Positions 34,302 to 48,570 of a stretch of DNA of 64,000 nucleotides are shown one piece after another (within the stretch, counting starts at the first letter, position 1; every line of letters begins with the position of its first letter). This stretch comes from Symsagittifera roscoffensis (taxonomy: Eukaryota; Xenacoelomorpha; Acoela; Convolutidae): assembly GCF_963678635.1 (NCBI RefSeq), contig NC_087065.1, forward strand, positions 4,921,209 through 4,985,208. Reading direction: 5' to 3'. Made by a program: the position numbers and the translations under genes. The notes under the pieces were generated by a model. It had not been told where the DNA came from and ran no database searches. It was given only the letters and a program-made list of their open reading frames with translations.

Positions 34302-37300
34302 TGTTATATGCCAATCTGACACTTGACAACCATCTTAGATTACTTTAATTTTTCACATGCAATCAGGAAAACTCCGGGAAAGAAATTGAAAACCAGAATT
34401 CAGAAAATACAAAATCGGGAAAACGCAAAACTGAATTACCAAACACGTGCAACCAACTAATTTATAATCAAATCAACGTTTAAAGCAAGAAAAAGCTCAA
34501 ATAGACCGTGTAAACTAGAAGTGGTTACAAGCTCGTTTTCTATATGGCACTCAGCTAAATTGCCAGAAACCGTACCTTTGCTCTACCCCTTGACCGATCT
34601 GGAAGCACAATTTGTATCTAGTGCCAAGCAAGGACCACTCGTTTTGCACTTGCTTAAGAGTTTAAAAAAAAACATTAAAAAATTGGTTTAACAATTCGGA
34701 CCCCCATAGCATAATTTTGGTAGCGGGACGTTATTTTTACGTTTGGTTTATAATATTTTCCGCCTGTTTAAGTATCGGAACGAACTAATATCAAGACTTT
34801 ATAACTTTCAATTGCTTTGTTTATTTCGTTTTACTTATTTGAAAATATATGCTGCATTGTTCTTTTGCTTCGTTCCTTTCAAGTTTAGGTCTAGCTATCT
34901 AGGACAGGAACTAACAAAGTAGGTCAAAACTACGACTGGACACGACAGCTACAATAACTGCAACGATGACAACAATCAGCTACGGCAAACTAGCCATACC
35001 CAACAAAACCTCTCTCCCCCAGAGAAATCTACTAATCGCCCAACTAGAGCGCCTCTTCAGACGAGTACGAAAAGCCATCAATGACATCAAAACGATTTAC
35101 AACATAGCTGTTTCAGAAACCGAGATGAAGAAAATTCTCAGCAATTTGGAAGACGCCACTACGTACCATGTAGACCACCCGACTGAACGCGCCACAGCGG
35201 AGGATTTCATCAACCGCTTCACTGATATACAAAATGAACACGACAATATCATGGATGAATTTAGACAAATGCTGCAAGAAAATACAGCAAAGACAATTCC
35301 ACAATTTCAGCCACAACAGAAAATTTATGCCACGACAGTTCAAGCACCTCAGACAGCTGATTCAGTGCAACAACAAACAATACTAGATCAGGATTCCAGC
35401 CAGACGTCAACATTATCTAGCAGCAGCCATCAGTCCGGATCATCAGCACAGCAAACAGTAGAGGACCAAACACTTCAGATAGCCAAAATACTCAGCAGCA
35501 AGTCCCGCAGCCAGGCTTCGAAATAAACAGACCGCCGTTCCAACAAAAAGAACACGACACCACCAACGCAAGCATCAGCTTCAACATAGTTAAGGCATAG
35601 TTACAGAACAGCAGTTCATTCCAGCAGAAGCATCTCAGACATCGCGAACGAACTACAGTCTCAAGACCAGACCCCCAAAACTAAAATTTGAGCCTTTCGA
35701 CGGAAAATCCATGAAATGGAGGATGTGGTTTGGTTTCTTCGAAGCAACTATCTTCAATCAACCCATCTCGGACGCCGAAAAGATGACTCATCTGCTAACT
35801 TTAACGACTGGAAAAGCAAATCAAGCTATTTCCGCTTACTCCTGCAACAGCACTGTGTACAAAGCTGCCCTCCAAAAACTACGACGATGATATGGACGAC
35901 CCGAAATTATCATCAATGACTCGTCAACAGATTGCAGAGCTTCAAGCAACCATCAATTCAACGCAGGGGATTCATAAATGGAATTCTCTACATTCATCAG
36001 TAACATAGTTGAAACATTTCAGACGCTTGGGTTCAAAGACGATTTGACCTCTACAATAAACGTACAATTTGCCGTCAGCAAATTGCAACACCTTCAGCAG
36101 CTTCAGTGGACATAGTACATCACCGCCCAGAACATCGACCAGCCAAATCTCATCGCCTTCAACGACTGGACAAGACAGTTTGCATCAGCACCTATGCAAC
36201 CGCAGCAAATGACCCTGGACTCGAGCAATTGTCAACAAATAGAGCCAAGTCTTCGACACGCCATCGACTCTCGACCATCAACCAACAAGCCTTCACCGGA
36301 GACTTTTCAAAGTTGGAGTGCGAACACCCGGCCCCCATGTCCCTTCGACTGCCAGACTCACCGCCCAGCATACTGCAGCAAGTATCGGAATTCATCTTTG
36401 GAAGTGAAGAACAGTCTCGTTTTGGAAAAAAAACTTTGTTAGAATTTTCTTGGACAACATCAAGTGAAAGATTGCACATGCAGCAATTGCAATCAGCATC
36501 ATCACACAACTCTACACGACAAACAACGCATACAAAAAACACCAAAGTTTAATCCAAACCAGCGACAGAATCAGGTCAACTATCTTGCCAGCCAAAAGAA
36601 GATATCAAGGATCAACAGCTTACTGCTGCTACTTTTACCAGTCACATTACGACGATGCAACATATACCTTAATGTATATGCCTTTCTTGATACATGAAGT
36701 ACAAACAGCTACATATCGCAACCGACAGCAGCATATCTTCAACTGGAGGAAACTAACCATCAGGAACAACTTCTCATAGGAGGTTTCTTCAGCTCGCAAA
36801 CGATAGACGCTAAGACAGTTGATATTACAGTTAATTCATTTGGAAATAACACTCTAGCATTTGAACTAAACAATGTTCTAATCAAAGAGCACATCAAGAG
36901 CCCGAAAAGTTGCACGACATTTGCAGCCAATACGACCACCTCAAGGGTACTTGTTCTCCAGACTTCAACAAAAACGACGTAGCCCTTGTGATTGGAACGG
37001 ACAATATTGACCTCATCAGCCCGAAAACCATCATCAAAGGAAAACAAAATGTTTCCCGAGCAGTCCGTACAGCCCTATGATGGACAATAGCAGGAACGAA
37101 CAACGTCATTGGAGATTTCTCAAACCATCAATCAACAGCCACCCCAATAAAGATATCAAAAGACGACACACAAATCTCGGATCTTCTCGCTTGATTCTGG
37201 CGAATGGAAACCTACGCCACATCAACTGAAATAACAATGTCATCGAACAAAAGACACGCTATGCAAACACTTCGTAAAACCATACCATAAGACAACCGCT

Positions 37301-40300
37301 ACCAACTCGGACTTCTGTGGAAACCAAATACGAATCTTCCCAACAACTATAGAGCAGCAATTGCCCAATACCACCGAATGAAAATACAACTTAACAAGAA
37401 TTCAGAAAAACTGGCCCTCTACCAGGATATATTTGACAAGGATCTCAGCAGGCACTTAGAAGGAAAATAAAGCCAGACGAAATACCTTCAACAGGATGGA
37501 TTTCACCTGAACTTGGCGTAATCAAACCAAACAAACCAGGAAAACTGTTTCCAATGTCAAATCCAAATGTAAAGGAATTTGCTTAAATGACATGCTGCTC
37601 AATGGACCTGACTTGCTCTGCAATCCACTAGCAGTAAGTCTCCAATTTTGCGAACGAAAGCATCCCATCACTGCCGACATTGAAAGGATGAACATGCAGG
37701 TTTCTGTTAACCCCGACGACAGAAAATTTCTTCATTTCCTCTGGGGAACGAAAGAACCCAAATGTTTTGACTACACTCGATTCGCCTTTGGAGCCAAATG
37801 TTCTCCTACTTGTGCAATTTACGCATTAAGAAATTGCACAGACGATAATTGTTCGAAGCCACCGACGACATCGACACCGCAGTGAAAATCATAGAAGACC
37901 TTCGACACGTACTACAACAAGGAAGCTTCAACCTGAAGAAAGGGATGACTACGGATCATAGAATTCTGCAAACAACACCAGAAGAACATAAATCCATCAC
38001 TGCAGACGAAATCAAGGACTCCAAATCTTCAAGCGAACTCTCGGAATACGATGGAGAGTAAGTAAGGATACACTCAGCTTCAACACTGACAAGTTACACG
38101 AACTCGCCCAGAAGAAACCGACACAACGGAACCTACTTTGCGCAGCCTTTTCAATCTTTGACCCAATTGGAGTAGCAGCACCTTTTACTATTCGACTACG
38201 AATAATTCAGCAAGCAATTTGGAGAAAAGGAATGAAGTGGGACGACCAAATTACCCGAGACTTGATACCTGAACTTTTTGAGCTTCTCGACGAGAGAAAC
38301 GATCTACAGACAGTAGAAATACCTCGACACAACTTTAAATACAGCAACGACAACATCCCTCTCCATGTTTTTTCAGATGCCTCCTACAGCGCCCTAGCAG
38401 CAGTTGCTTATTTTGTGTACAGCAAGTGTCACTCGACAAATCAGCAGCGCATTTGTTGTAGGAAAAGCTCGAGTGGCTCCTCTAAAACAGCAACCAATAA
38501 CTAAATTCGAAATGAAAGCCGCAGTTTTTAGTGCTCGCCACGCAAAGTTCATTCGCAAAGAACAAAGGATTGACATCAGCTCTACGCATATGTGGACCGA
38601 CAGCACAGCAGCGCTTCAGTGGTTAAACGACAACAAATTTATGTGGCTCACAGAGAGAAAGCACCCATGCGAGTCAATGGAAACATTGCCCAGAACCCCT
38701 AAACCCAGCTGCAATTAAACGACGCAAATAAAGATACTTTGCTACTCAAGGATCGAATCGCAAAAATGGATAAAAAAGAAAGAACATCAGTGATAGTTTT
38801 TGAAGCTTCCGCCGAAACGACAGTAAAAAGTTTCAACGACTACAGCAGGTTCTCCAAATGAACAAGAGTTCTCCGAACAACCGCATACGTTATGCGTGCC
38901 GTCAGGATTTTAAAAAATAAAAAGAACTACAGTCCCGCAACGAAAACCCGACCACCGAAAGGACAAGCAACAACATAATTGTCGCAAAAAATTTTATCTT
39001 GAAACAGACACAAAGAGACAGCTTCAACCAAGAGGTCAACGCATGGACACGAAAGAAACCAGTCAACACAACTAGCACACTTCGACATCTGTCACGATTT
39101 CTAGACGAAGACGGATTCTTACGAGCACGTGGACATCTCGAGAAATCTAAATTGTACTATTGCAAAAAACACCCGATTATCCTTGGAGGAAACCACCCAG
39201 CAGTTCACCTCTACATAGGACAAAACCACAAAAACAACCAGCATTCGCCACGCCAGCACACAAAAATGGTCTCTAAAACGAATATTGGATTCTCTGTGTT
39301 CGCGCACAGATTGACAAGATCATAAAAAACTGTTACGACAGCCGACGACAACAATCAACTGGACTACAGCAGGAACTTGCGACCCTACTCGCCTTCAGAT
39401 TTCCGGAAGATAAACGCTCCCCAGTTCAACAAACAGGGTCAGATCTCTTTCGACCGTTCGATTCGAAAACAGCAGGAACCTACAACAAACACTACGGCGT
39501 TCTAATGACTTGCCTAACAGCGAGCCGTACATCTTGAGATGCGCCAGGACCATTCAACCGACGCCTTCATCAATAAATTAAGACAATTTTTCGCACGCTG
39601 AAGAAAACTAACCAAAAATGTTTCTGATAACGGTAAAAATTTCAGCGCAGCTGAAAAAGAACTCAACAGACACTTCGACGCCGATCGTAGACGAGAATTC
39701 TACGCCAACCATCAGATTGAATGAACCTTCAACCCTGCCTATGCTCCTCATTTCGGAGGTGTATGGGAACGACTCATAAGACCAGTAAAAGACTCGTTCT
39801 ATGCTATCATAGGAAGCCAGATTCTAACAGACGACATCTTCAATACCGTTCTTTGCGAAGTTGAACACTTCGTGAAAGCAAGACCCATCACTACAGTTTC
39901 ATCATCGCCCGATGATGTTGAAGCCCTCATCCCAGTTCATTTTCTTCTCGGGAGAGCGCATGCCAGCATGCCAGCATGCCACCTCTACAAACCCCACAGC
40001 CCTCAACACTCTTTCGACAATTGAAATTTTCCCCAACAAATCGTAACCCATCTTTGGAAACGCTTGATCAAGGAATTTATCCCAACATTACTGCCACGAC
40101 ATTGATGGACAAAGAAGACGCCGCCTATAAAAATAGGAGAAATTGTTTGGATTTTTCAGGATATGACGCCACGAGGACTCGGGCCAATTGAACGGAACAC
40201 AGGAAACAAATCAACCGATGATGACCAGACCCGCGTTAACCCTGTCAAAACGAGAGCTAAATTTCTGTCACTGCCAGCCATTAGACTAGCACCTGTTAGT

Positions 40301-40743
40301 CCGGACTATTGCAAGCAACCAGCAAACGAAGATTCACGACAATGAGAGCCTCAACCTAAACCACCCTTGTCGCCGACAGCCATAGCCGATAACTTCAACC
40401 GACACTTACAAGACCGTTAAGCCAGCGTTTTAAGTTTTATAAATAGGAACCACCCCACCTTTTTTTAAAATTTTATTTTGTAACTGCAAATTGAGGCCGA
40501 GTCTTAGATGCCAATTTGACAATTGACAACCCTCTTAGATGACTTTGATTTTTCACATGCAATCAGGAAAACTCCGGGAAAGAAATTGAAAACCAGAACT
40601 CAGCAAATACAAAATTGGGAAAATGCAAAACTGAATTACCAAACACGTGCAACCAACTAATTTGTAATCAAATCAACGTTTAAAGCAAGAAGAAGCTCAA
40701 ATACACCGTGTAAACTAGAAACAATTACAAGTTCGTTTTCTAT
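34302..40743 (+). mobile_element. BEL/Pao LTR retrotransposon, degenerate, unit 2
   Basis: LTRs lie at 34,302-34,543 and 40,502-40,743, with ACCTTG on both sides. It shares with unit 1 the split gag, the TGA in the protease triad (36,695-36,697), the missing RT motif C (about 37,851) and the broken integrase. Few differences exist: one in-frame stop of unit 1 near 20,065 (TAA) is TCA here at 36,188, and CAGGATAAATTG near 24,014 reads TAGGAGAAATTG here. It is therefore a duplicate of the same dead insertion and not an independent one. Confidence 0.85.
34966..35526 (+). pseudogene. BEL/Pao gag, N-terminal part, unit 2
   Basis: Identical in translation to 18,843-19,403, opening with MTTISYGKLAIPNKT and stopping before the Gag core. 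Identity over 186 codons reflects recent duplication; it is not evidence of selection. Confidence 0.7.
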
Positions 40744-40933
40744 ACCTTGGATTTCATCAAGAAAACTTCTAGCTGTTTGTTTCTTCAAAAAAATGTCAAA
40801 CACTGTGTCAAAGGTTTTGATCGCGTTGTTTCCGACATCTTTCAAACACTACTCCGAAAAATATGCACCTGATAAGAGACATGTTTGCTTACTTCTGCGG
40901 ATTTTGGGACCGGATAAAAAGAACAGTGCTGGG

Positions 40934-41173
40934 CAGGGGCGGATCTAGAATTTTACTGAGGGAGGGCGGCGGATTTTCAGAAAAATTAGTTTAAATTACT
41001 CCCCCTCAAAATTAGTGTAATTGGCGCCGAAGGCGAATTTAGAAAAATTTTAGGGTCCGCCACCAAAAACGGATGTCTCAAAATAGTACAAAGGGGGGAC
41101 CCTTTGGGTCGGCAGGGGTCGAATCTCTGAAAAAGGGCGTCCGCCACCTCCCCCCCCCCTAAATCAACCTCTG
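40934..41173. mobile_element. hAT-like MITE, unit 2
   Basis: The same element as 24,811-25,052, shorter by two cytosines in the terminal C-run. Confidence 0.6.
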
Positions 41174-44054
41174 GTACCAAAACTAGTTTTAATTTACGTG
41201 CATGAGCAAATTCAGCAATTAACCAGGGCCGAGCTAGAGTTTTTCTGAATGTTGTCAAATTTGGTCAATAAATGAAAAGAAATTAATAATGTGAGTGAGC
41301 TGGCGACATGCTATTGGTTCCAAATATATGATTTCTTTGGTTTGGCAGATATTTCATATTTAATTTAAAAATAATTCCTGAGATATTAGCTTCTTATCAG
41401 CAACTGTTTTCAGCTTCAATAAGCCTCCCATTTTCGATAAAATTTAGTTCTAAATCGTTTTGTAAAGCCAAAAAACTTTACAATAATGTTTGATTACAAG
41501 CGTAATCCCAATCAAAGGAAATAAATTCAGCGACAGTTTTTTTATCAGTATATTTTATCAGCTGAGATAAAAAACATTTCAAAGAATCATGATTTTCTTC
41601 AGTTTTTTTAATTATAGAAAATCAAAGCTTCAATCAAAAAAGAGAATTATTAATTAAAAGTTTAACTCTCTGAAAAAGTCTTAGAAATAATCAGCTTATA
41701 TAGTTAGACAACTGTATGCCTAAGGAAATGCAGAAACTAAAAATAAATACTGCTCCTTGCAGAATCAAGCTCGCAATGTGGGCATTGTGGCGTCCCAGTA
41801 GTGATGGTGTTTTTGCAAATTGAGCTCTTATAAGTTAGTAATAGTTTTCTATGAGAGCTGGTTATATGCGCTCATTGTAAATCTATATAATTAACCTTCT
41901 GGTTGACTTAAAAAAAACGTTCTCATTGATGTTAATATTTTCAAATAAAATGTCACAAGAGCTTGATTTTTTTCTCTTCAAGTTTTGACATTAAAACCTA
42001 AACGCAACAATGTAAGACCAATCTGGCTAACCACAAAACATTTGTAATTTTTTCCTACAGTTTTAACAGAAAGTCAATATATACCTCAAAAAAATTTAAA
42101 ATTACTTCCAATCAATTTTAAATCAAATCTATGACAAAATGTGAAAAAAATCAACTGTTCCGATTCGCTCTACTGTCCTTATAACCAAATTGACTGTCAT
42201 TTTGGAAGCGCGAGACTCAGTGTGTGCAGCTAAGTTGTTAATATCGGCAAACAAATTATTCAATTGTCAAAAAAACATACAAATCAACAAATAAAAAAAG
42301 CGAAACAGGAACAATTATTGGCCTTGTGGAAGCAAATTTTTTAGTCAAACCCTTTTAAGCGTTGACGCATTTCACCCAATAGAAATCCTCCATAGCTGGC
42401 AATACTTTTACCTTAATGCTGATGCAAGTTTAAAGCGCTATAAATATATCAGATGAATCTTATAGGAAGGCTGCTCGTCTCGGGGCAAAGCCCAGAATGT
42501 TTCAGTTGCCCCTTAAAGTTCAAGGAATAAGTCTATTTAAAAAAATCAAAAGTTAACCAAAAACTTGATTTTTTTCTATTTTTTTTTCGAAAATGTCGCC
42601 ATTTTCGAAAAATTTTATGATATAAGTGAGACACTGTTACTAGGAACGCACGATGTAATTATACTGCTGGTAAAAACGAAGCATTCTTAATTAACTGAGC
42701 CTCAAACTGGTTTTTGTTCTCCTTCTCAAGCTTTTGAGAATTTTCAGCACAGGAATTTCAATACAAGGATTCTAAATGCGTTTTTAACTGACCATAAGTT
42801 AGCTTTTTTTGCCATTTTCCATCTTGACTTAACGCTCAGGATAGCATTTTGAAATAATATCAGTCCAATTTTGCAAGAAAATTCATCATTTTCATTTTTA
42901 TCATTTAAGGGCTGAAAAAACCCGTGTGCCTGAAATCAGATTTGAAATGAATTAAAAGATTAGTGTTGTTTCTATTTTGATTTCTAGATCTCGATAATTA
43001 TCTTAAATGTAGAAAAAATAGAGAATATTTAAGTTCAAAACAGCTTATTTTTTCTTTGAGTTTCATGTCCTCTAAAACAGGAAAACAACCTATTTTTTCT
43101 GTCCTCTAAAACAGGCTATTACGGCCTAATGGCATCCTCCCAGTCTATGTGTGAAAAAAATAAAGAATCACTGAAATAATTTTGGTAATGCAAAAAAACC
43201 TGATTACAGAAAAAACATCGGAATAAAAAACACACCATTATTCCATTCACAAATACTCCAACCTTTCTTCTAAACTCGGAAGATAGAGGATATTTTGTAA
43301 TGGCGTGAAACCAACGTGAAATTTACCAAATAGATAAAATGATAAAGTTTACACAACATAGCGTAATTGTTAAGCTCTGAAACTTTTTTCAATTGAAGCA
43401 ACCTTTTTTTCAATTAAAATATAGAGGAAGTATGAGCAACGTATTTCTGAGTTTAAACATTTTATTTTTAAATATCAAAAAAGAAAAGGATTGCATATTG
43501 TTCTAGACAAGTTTTGACTTTCTAGCTCTATTTGCCGACTGATTGCAGATTGCCTCTGAGTTCTTTTTATCTGCGGTATGTATTTTTGTTCCGACCACCC
43601 TCTAAGAAGTGGGGTGGAGCTATGACATAGAATATGCGTAGCTTAGTCCTAAAAAAATTTCGTCGTGCTCAAAAAATTTTGTTTGGATCAAAAACGTTTT
43701 GGATCAAGTTTGGAATTGTTTTAAGGCTATTTCAGTCTTGATTCGCCTTGTAGAAAAGTTTTAATAGTTGTTTCAGCGTCGGGGAAAATGAGTCAAACAT
43801 TATTACTAATAAATTTTTACATTTTTTAATTAGATCATTTTTTATACTGCAGTTTTTTACCAAATTCATTTGCATTTGAAAAGGAAAATTTTTTTCTTTA
43901 TTGAAAAAATGCCAACTGTTGCCGAAGCAACTACATTTTCCCAATCTTTGTAAATCAAAAGTCACTGTGATCAAACATTTGTAATCTCTCTGATATAAAC
44001 ACTCTCGAAACAAACCAGAACTAAGAAAATTGACTCTTGGAGCCATGTTTTGAC

Positions 44055-44747
44055 CTAAAGTGAAAAATCAACTACATGTTTTGGCGCTCCTGGGTGGGCA
44101 TTGACAACGGAAGTTGATTTTTTAAAGTTGTTTGGTTCGTGAAGGCTTGTGTGATGAAAACCGTTGCACTCTTGACAACGGTTGTTTGAGACACAAGTAG
44201 TTTGGAGGTGATGAGGGCTTAAGCAGTTGACACATAGTTCAAGTTGTTTTACGATGTTGTAGCGTTGAGGTGGCGTAGAAGAACTGTACTGTGGGCATTG
44301 CTTGCGCTTTGTTCTGTATTGGTTGAAATTCTCAGGTCCATTTGTTTTGGAAGCCTGTGGATTGCTTGATATAACGTTTGACGAACGGGGCGCTAGGGCA
44401 TTGCTGCTAAATGTTGAAGGTTCTGCATTGGTGAAGGATGGAAATTGATTGCATGAGTAGCCTTTGATTAACTCTTTCGCCTTACCAGTCACGGCGTTTT
44501 GTAGGTAGGTAATTCTGTGTGTATCACTGATGGTTGTATTGCTATCAACAGTGGCATTGAACATGTTCAACTAGTCATGAAAAGCCAGAGGATTACCATC
44601 AAATGATGAAATTTGAATTGGTGGTAACGTGACTGTGGTTGTGAAGTCAGTTTTGTCTCTGTTATCTCGATTTATGTCAAAAAAGGTGGTAGGTTGAGGA
44701 AAATTGCTGACTTGCCCTATAAATTCTGGTAATGATGTTTGTGGCTA
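44055..44747 (-). pseudogene. Second BEL/Pao-like Gag, unit 2
   Basis: The copy of 27,935-28,627. Here the Trp codon of AFHDWLN is changed to TAG at 44,571-44,573, so the frame is now cut within the Gag core, and one Asp near the knuckle is Glu. The copy continued to decay after the 16-kb duplication. Confidence 0.7.
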
Positions 44748-45895
44748 AATTGTTCGAATCAAAGATGGCTGGAGAAAATTGTTTGCAGATTGGTGAGGGT
44801 TGCTCCTTTGCTCTCTTTTATCTGGTAGAAAAGCGTTATTACAACTTTGTCCAGAAGCTATCGACGCGGCATTGATCCTTGTCTGTTGATGCATGCTGAA
44901 TGTTGGTTGCATATAAGGATGAAGTTTGGGTTGTGAGAAAGTTGATGCCTCTGGTACTAAAGAAACCGGATTCATATGAACCATCGGTTGCCATGAAGGT
45001 TGCGTCGATATGACTGAGTTAATTTGTGAGGTAATTTGATACGGAAATGTAGAGGTTGTTTGCGTCAAGGGATATCTGAATGTTAAATCCGAGGTTCTGG
45101 TTGTCTTTTTAGTAATGAGGCGTAGATCGATATCTTTCGAGATCTGATGAGAATATCCGCTACCGTTGAAATTGTTTGGAAAAACATCAAAGTTTAATGC
45201 ATTTAATGCAAAGTTTTCTATTGTAACTTGGTCAAAATGCTTCAGTTGATACTGCCGGATGTCCTTTAGTTCGCATTATAGGAGTTTGAACTATACAAGA
45301 GGATGCCGCTATATGTTTTTCTGATTGAAAATCATTTATAGTTTGTTTGTTGGGGTTGTGAGGCCTGTAGAAACCTTGATCTGTGTCAGAGTTTGTTTGT
45401 TCTCTAGTTTGCTGTTTCTGGCTTGGTAACTTATAGTGTGAACATTGTTCAGTTGAACGTATCTGCTGATGAGAGTGGAAAAGTGTAGGTGCTTGTTGTG
45501 AGATGGGTTCTGAGATCGATATTGTCGCTAGGCTGCTCGTGTAGTTCCCGCTTGCATTAGGTGATGAGGTTGCGGAATAGTAAATGCAAACGATGGGCTT
45601 TGCAACCCTGCTGTTTGGACTATGCTGTTTGCTGTATTGGGCTGCTGTTGGTTGTAGACTACAGTTTCCGAACTTAAATCTTCGTCGATCTCGGTTGTTG
45701 TATCCGTACTCAGCTGAGCACCTGCATCTCCGAAGTTATTGACAATCATTGGTTTGTTTTGCTGGCAATGAGAAAAAGCGTTGTTGTTTGCAAACGACGG
45801 GGGATGGGGGCTGCTGTCAAAATTCTTGTCTATGTGACAACATCTTGTCTGTTTGTTGGATGTTCGTTGCTTTCGGAATAGTTGTGGGTTACTGT
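44748..45895 (-). pseudogene. Second BEL/Pao-like Gag linker, unit 2
   Basis: Gln/Ser/Pro-rich minus-strand frames equivalent to 28,628-29,775, including LQSPSFAFTIPQPHHLMQ. The same internal deletion and stops are present. Confidence 0.5.
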
Positions 45896-47850
45896 ACTGC
45901 CGAGCTCCTATGAAAAAAAAACAATCTTCAAAGAGTTCTTCTATGAACTGTCAAACAGATTTTTTGTTATGCTTCGAAGAATTCCAACAGAATGAACTAT
46001 CTATAGTTCAAGTCTAATTTCAAGATTTGAGAAGTTAACTATTATTTATTTATTTATTTTTTAATCCAATCAAATGACAACACAAAATTGTTATTAATTG
46101 CAATACTCAAATGCAATTCTAGCCAAATTTTTTAAGTAGACATAGTCTTCAAACCTGCAGCATCTAGTGCCGGTATATTTGTTACTTTTTGATATGTCAA
46201 ATTACACTTAAACAAGAAGCGTTATTGTTTAAAAAATGCAAGGAAGTGTTATTTGTTTTGTTTTCTCTTCAAATTCGAATTCAACTTTTGCTTTCACGTA
46301 CAAATATTTCAAATCAAGAGAATTGTTATATTTTGCGAAGGAAAACTACAAAAGGTTGTTTGTTCCCAGTGTGTTCAGATTTTGGTTGTCTCTATCACAG
46401 TCTAATAAGACAGTTTTTTTTGGGAAGAGATTGAAATAAATTGTCAAAATATTTAAGGCAGCGACCAACGAAAACTACTACAAAAAACAAAAAGCTCGAA
46501 TATGTTTTTTTTTTATTCTGAATTTTTTGAACGTGTGTGAGAAAAAAAAACGACGACAATTCGGGGTTAAACTTTAAAAAATGTATTTGCCCACATCTAA
46601 TCTTGATTTTCTTTAGCTTGTATTTTGTTCAACTATTCCTCTTCTTTTTGCTTTCAATTCTTCTTTTTTATTATAGTTTTTATGAAGGAGAAGCCAAAAT
46701 TCCAGCTGAATAGAGAAGTAGTTCAAAAAAGGAAAGCATCCAATTATTGAATAAATATTCACAACATTATCAGTGTATATTAATTGTCAGTAGCATAAAT
46801 TTGCGAGATGAGAATCCAATCTTTCGAAAGAGTATTCAAAACATATCCAAAATATACATTTGTACCGCTGTATTGTATCGTTGGATTGATTGTATTATAT
46901 CGCTGTAATGTGTCGCTGTGTTGTATCGCTGTTTTGTAGAAATTAACCAAATTACCAAACCAAAAATTTTGCAGAAATTTTCCCTAAAATACCAAAAAAG
47001 GGGGATTGTATTCTTTTGCTACAATTTAGCTTACGGCTGTTTATAGATTGAAATAATGCCAACCTACAATTTGAATTACAGCTGTTTATAGATTGAAAAG
47101 ATGGTACTTTGCTCTTGGCATTAGTTGTGAGAGGTTTTCAGGAAAAAAAACGATTTCAGGAAATTTTTTTATCTTTATTTGCAAGTTTTTTCATATTAAA
47201 CATAGTCAAACACATTTAAGGCTAATCGTAATAAACAGAACAATTTTTTGGTTTTTTAGTGCTTAAAGAGGGATCAAAAATTTTTTGGGTGAAGATAATC
47301 AAAAAAGGAACAGGTAATTCAATTTTTGAAAACCATGATTTAATTCAGTTTTTCTGAGTTTTGTGTTTTTTGTTCACTTTTTCAGGCCAACCCTAAAGAT
47401 ACTCTGAACTAAGGCGATCAAAAAAACGCCACTTTAATGTTGAACTTGTGGCAGTGGTTTTTATTGTTACATGCAAACCTGCTCGCAGAGGTTCAAGAAA
47501 ATACGAAAGAAGGTTGAAAAAACTCAAAAAGTCATAATTGTACGAGTTTGCGGGAAAAAAAGTTTTTTTTTTTCGATTTATTCTTCGACCTGATTTAATG
47601 ATTCTTCTGTATTAATCAATTTTTTGCTCGTCTATTTATCTTCAGTATGTAAAGATACTGAAAAAGTACATATAGGTATTATTAGGAGGGGGTAACAGCG
47701 ACCTGCTGTAAAGAGCTGAACTCATATACAACAGCAGTTCATATGTTGGCACTTTTTCTAGTGGATAAACGGTTTCAATTTAATCTATAACATTAGTTTT
47801 AACCTCTTAACGCGGTCATTTTTGGTTTGAAAAGGAGGTATGTAAGAAAG

Positions 47851-48570
47851 GTCAGCAATCTGATGTCAGATTTTTCTCGCCAACATAAAAGAAATGAGCC
47901 GATCAAAAGAAATCTTTTGATCGTATAGATAGAAGAGAGGGTGTTTCTGACATCTTCAAAGAATCAAAATTATACTTCTGGTTTATCTTCAATCGTCTAT
48001 GAGTTCTTCGTCAATTTGACCTTCAACCGGATAAAGTTAGCTCGAGTTTAGAATTTTTTATCAATTATCATGTCAAAATTACGCCCTAATATCAATCAGA
48101 AGGCTATAACTGACTTTTTCGTCCCGAGTTGCTATCGAAAATTTCCGCTACTGGAACACCAGGTAATTTCTAGAGTTACCTGATGAATGGTATCATATTA
48201 GAAATCTATTTGGATTGACCAGATGATGTTTGATGACGTGATAAAAGAAATCGAACACACCAGCTGGCTAGCTCATTCAAATTTAAGCTCAAATTTAGAA
48301 AGTAATATCATTCGGGCATAAACTCATTAGTTTTGAAGTACTCCTTTGTTCATCTCATTCAATGTTCAAAATTTGAAAATTATATCTTGAATTAAAATTT
48401 CATAAAATTAAAGTTTCAAAGTCAAAACATTTCTAGAAAACTGAAATTATTGTAAGATCGGAAATCTTAACGACTTGAGCATGGCTCCCATAAATGAGCA
48501 ACTGATCTACAAACTTCTGGCAAGGTAAGCCATTTCATTCACGCTGCCGTCTAAAAGATGAACACTTTTT
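47851..48570. repeat. Tail segment, copy 1
   Basis: Homologous to 57,587-58,306 with several percent divergence by eye; contains no coding frame. Its right edge at GAAACATTGCC is the breakpoint where BEL sequence of unit 3 begins. Confidence 0.75.

Larger units (their letters stand above)
31728..47850. repeat. Tandem segmental duplication, unit 2 (16.1 kb)
   Basis: Near-identical to unit 1 over its whole length, including all elements and gene relics. It is followed by a 0.72-kb tail (47,851-48,570) that has no counterpart after unit 1 but recurs after unit 3 at 57,587-58,306, so the tail marks the original right-hand context. Confidence 0.9.
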
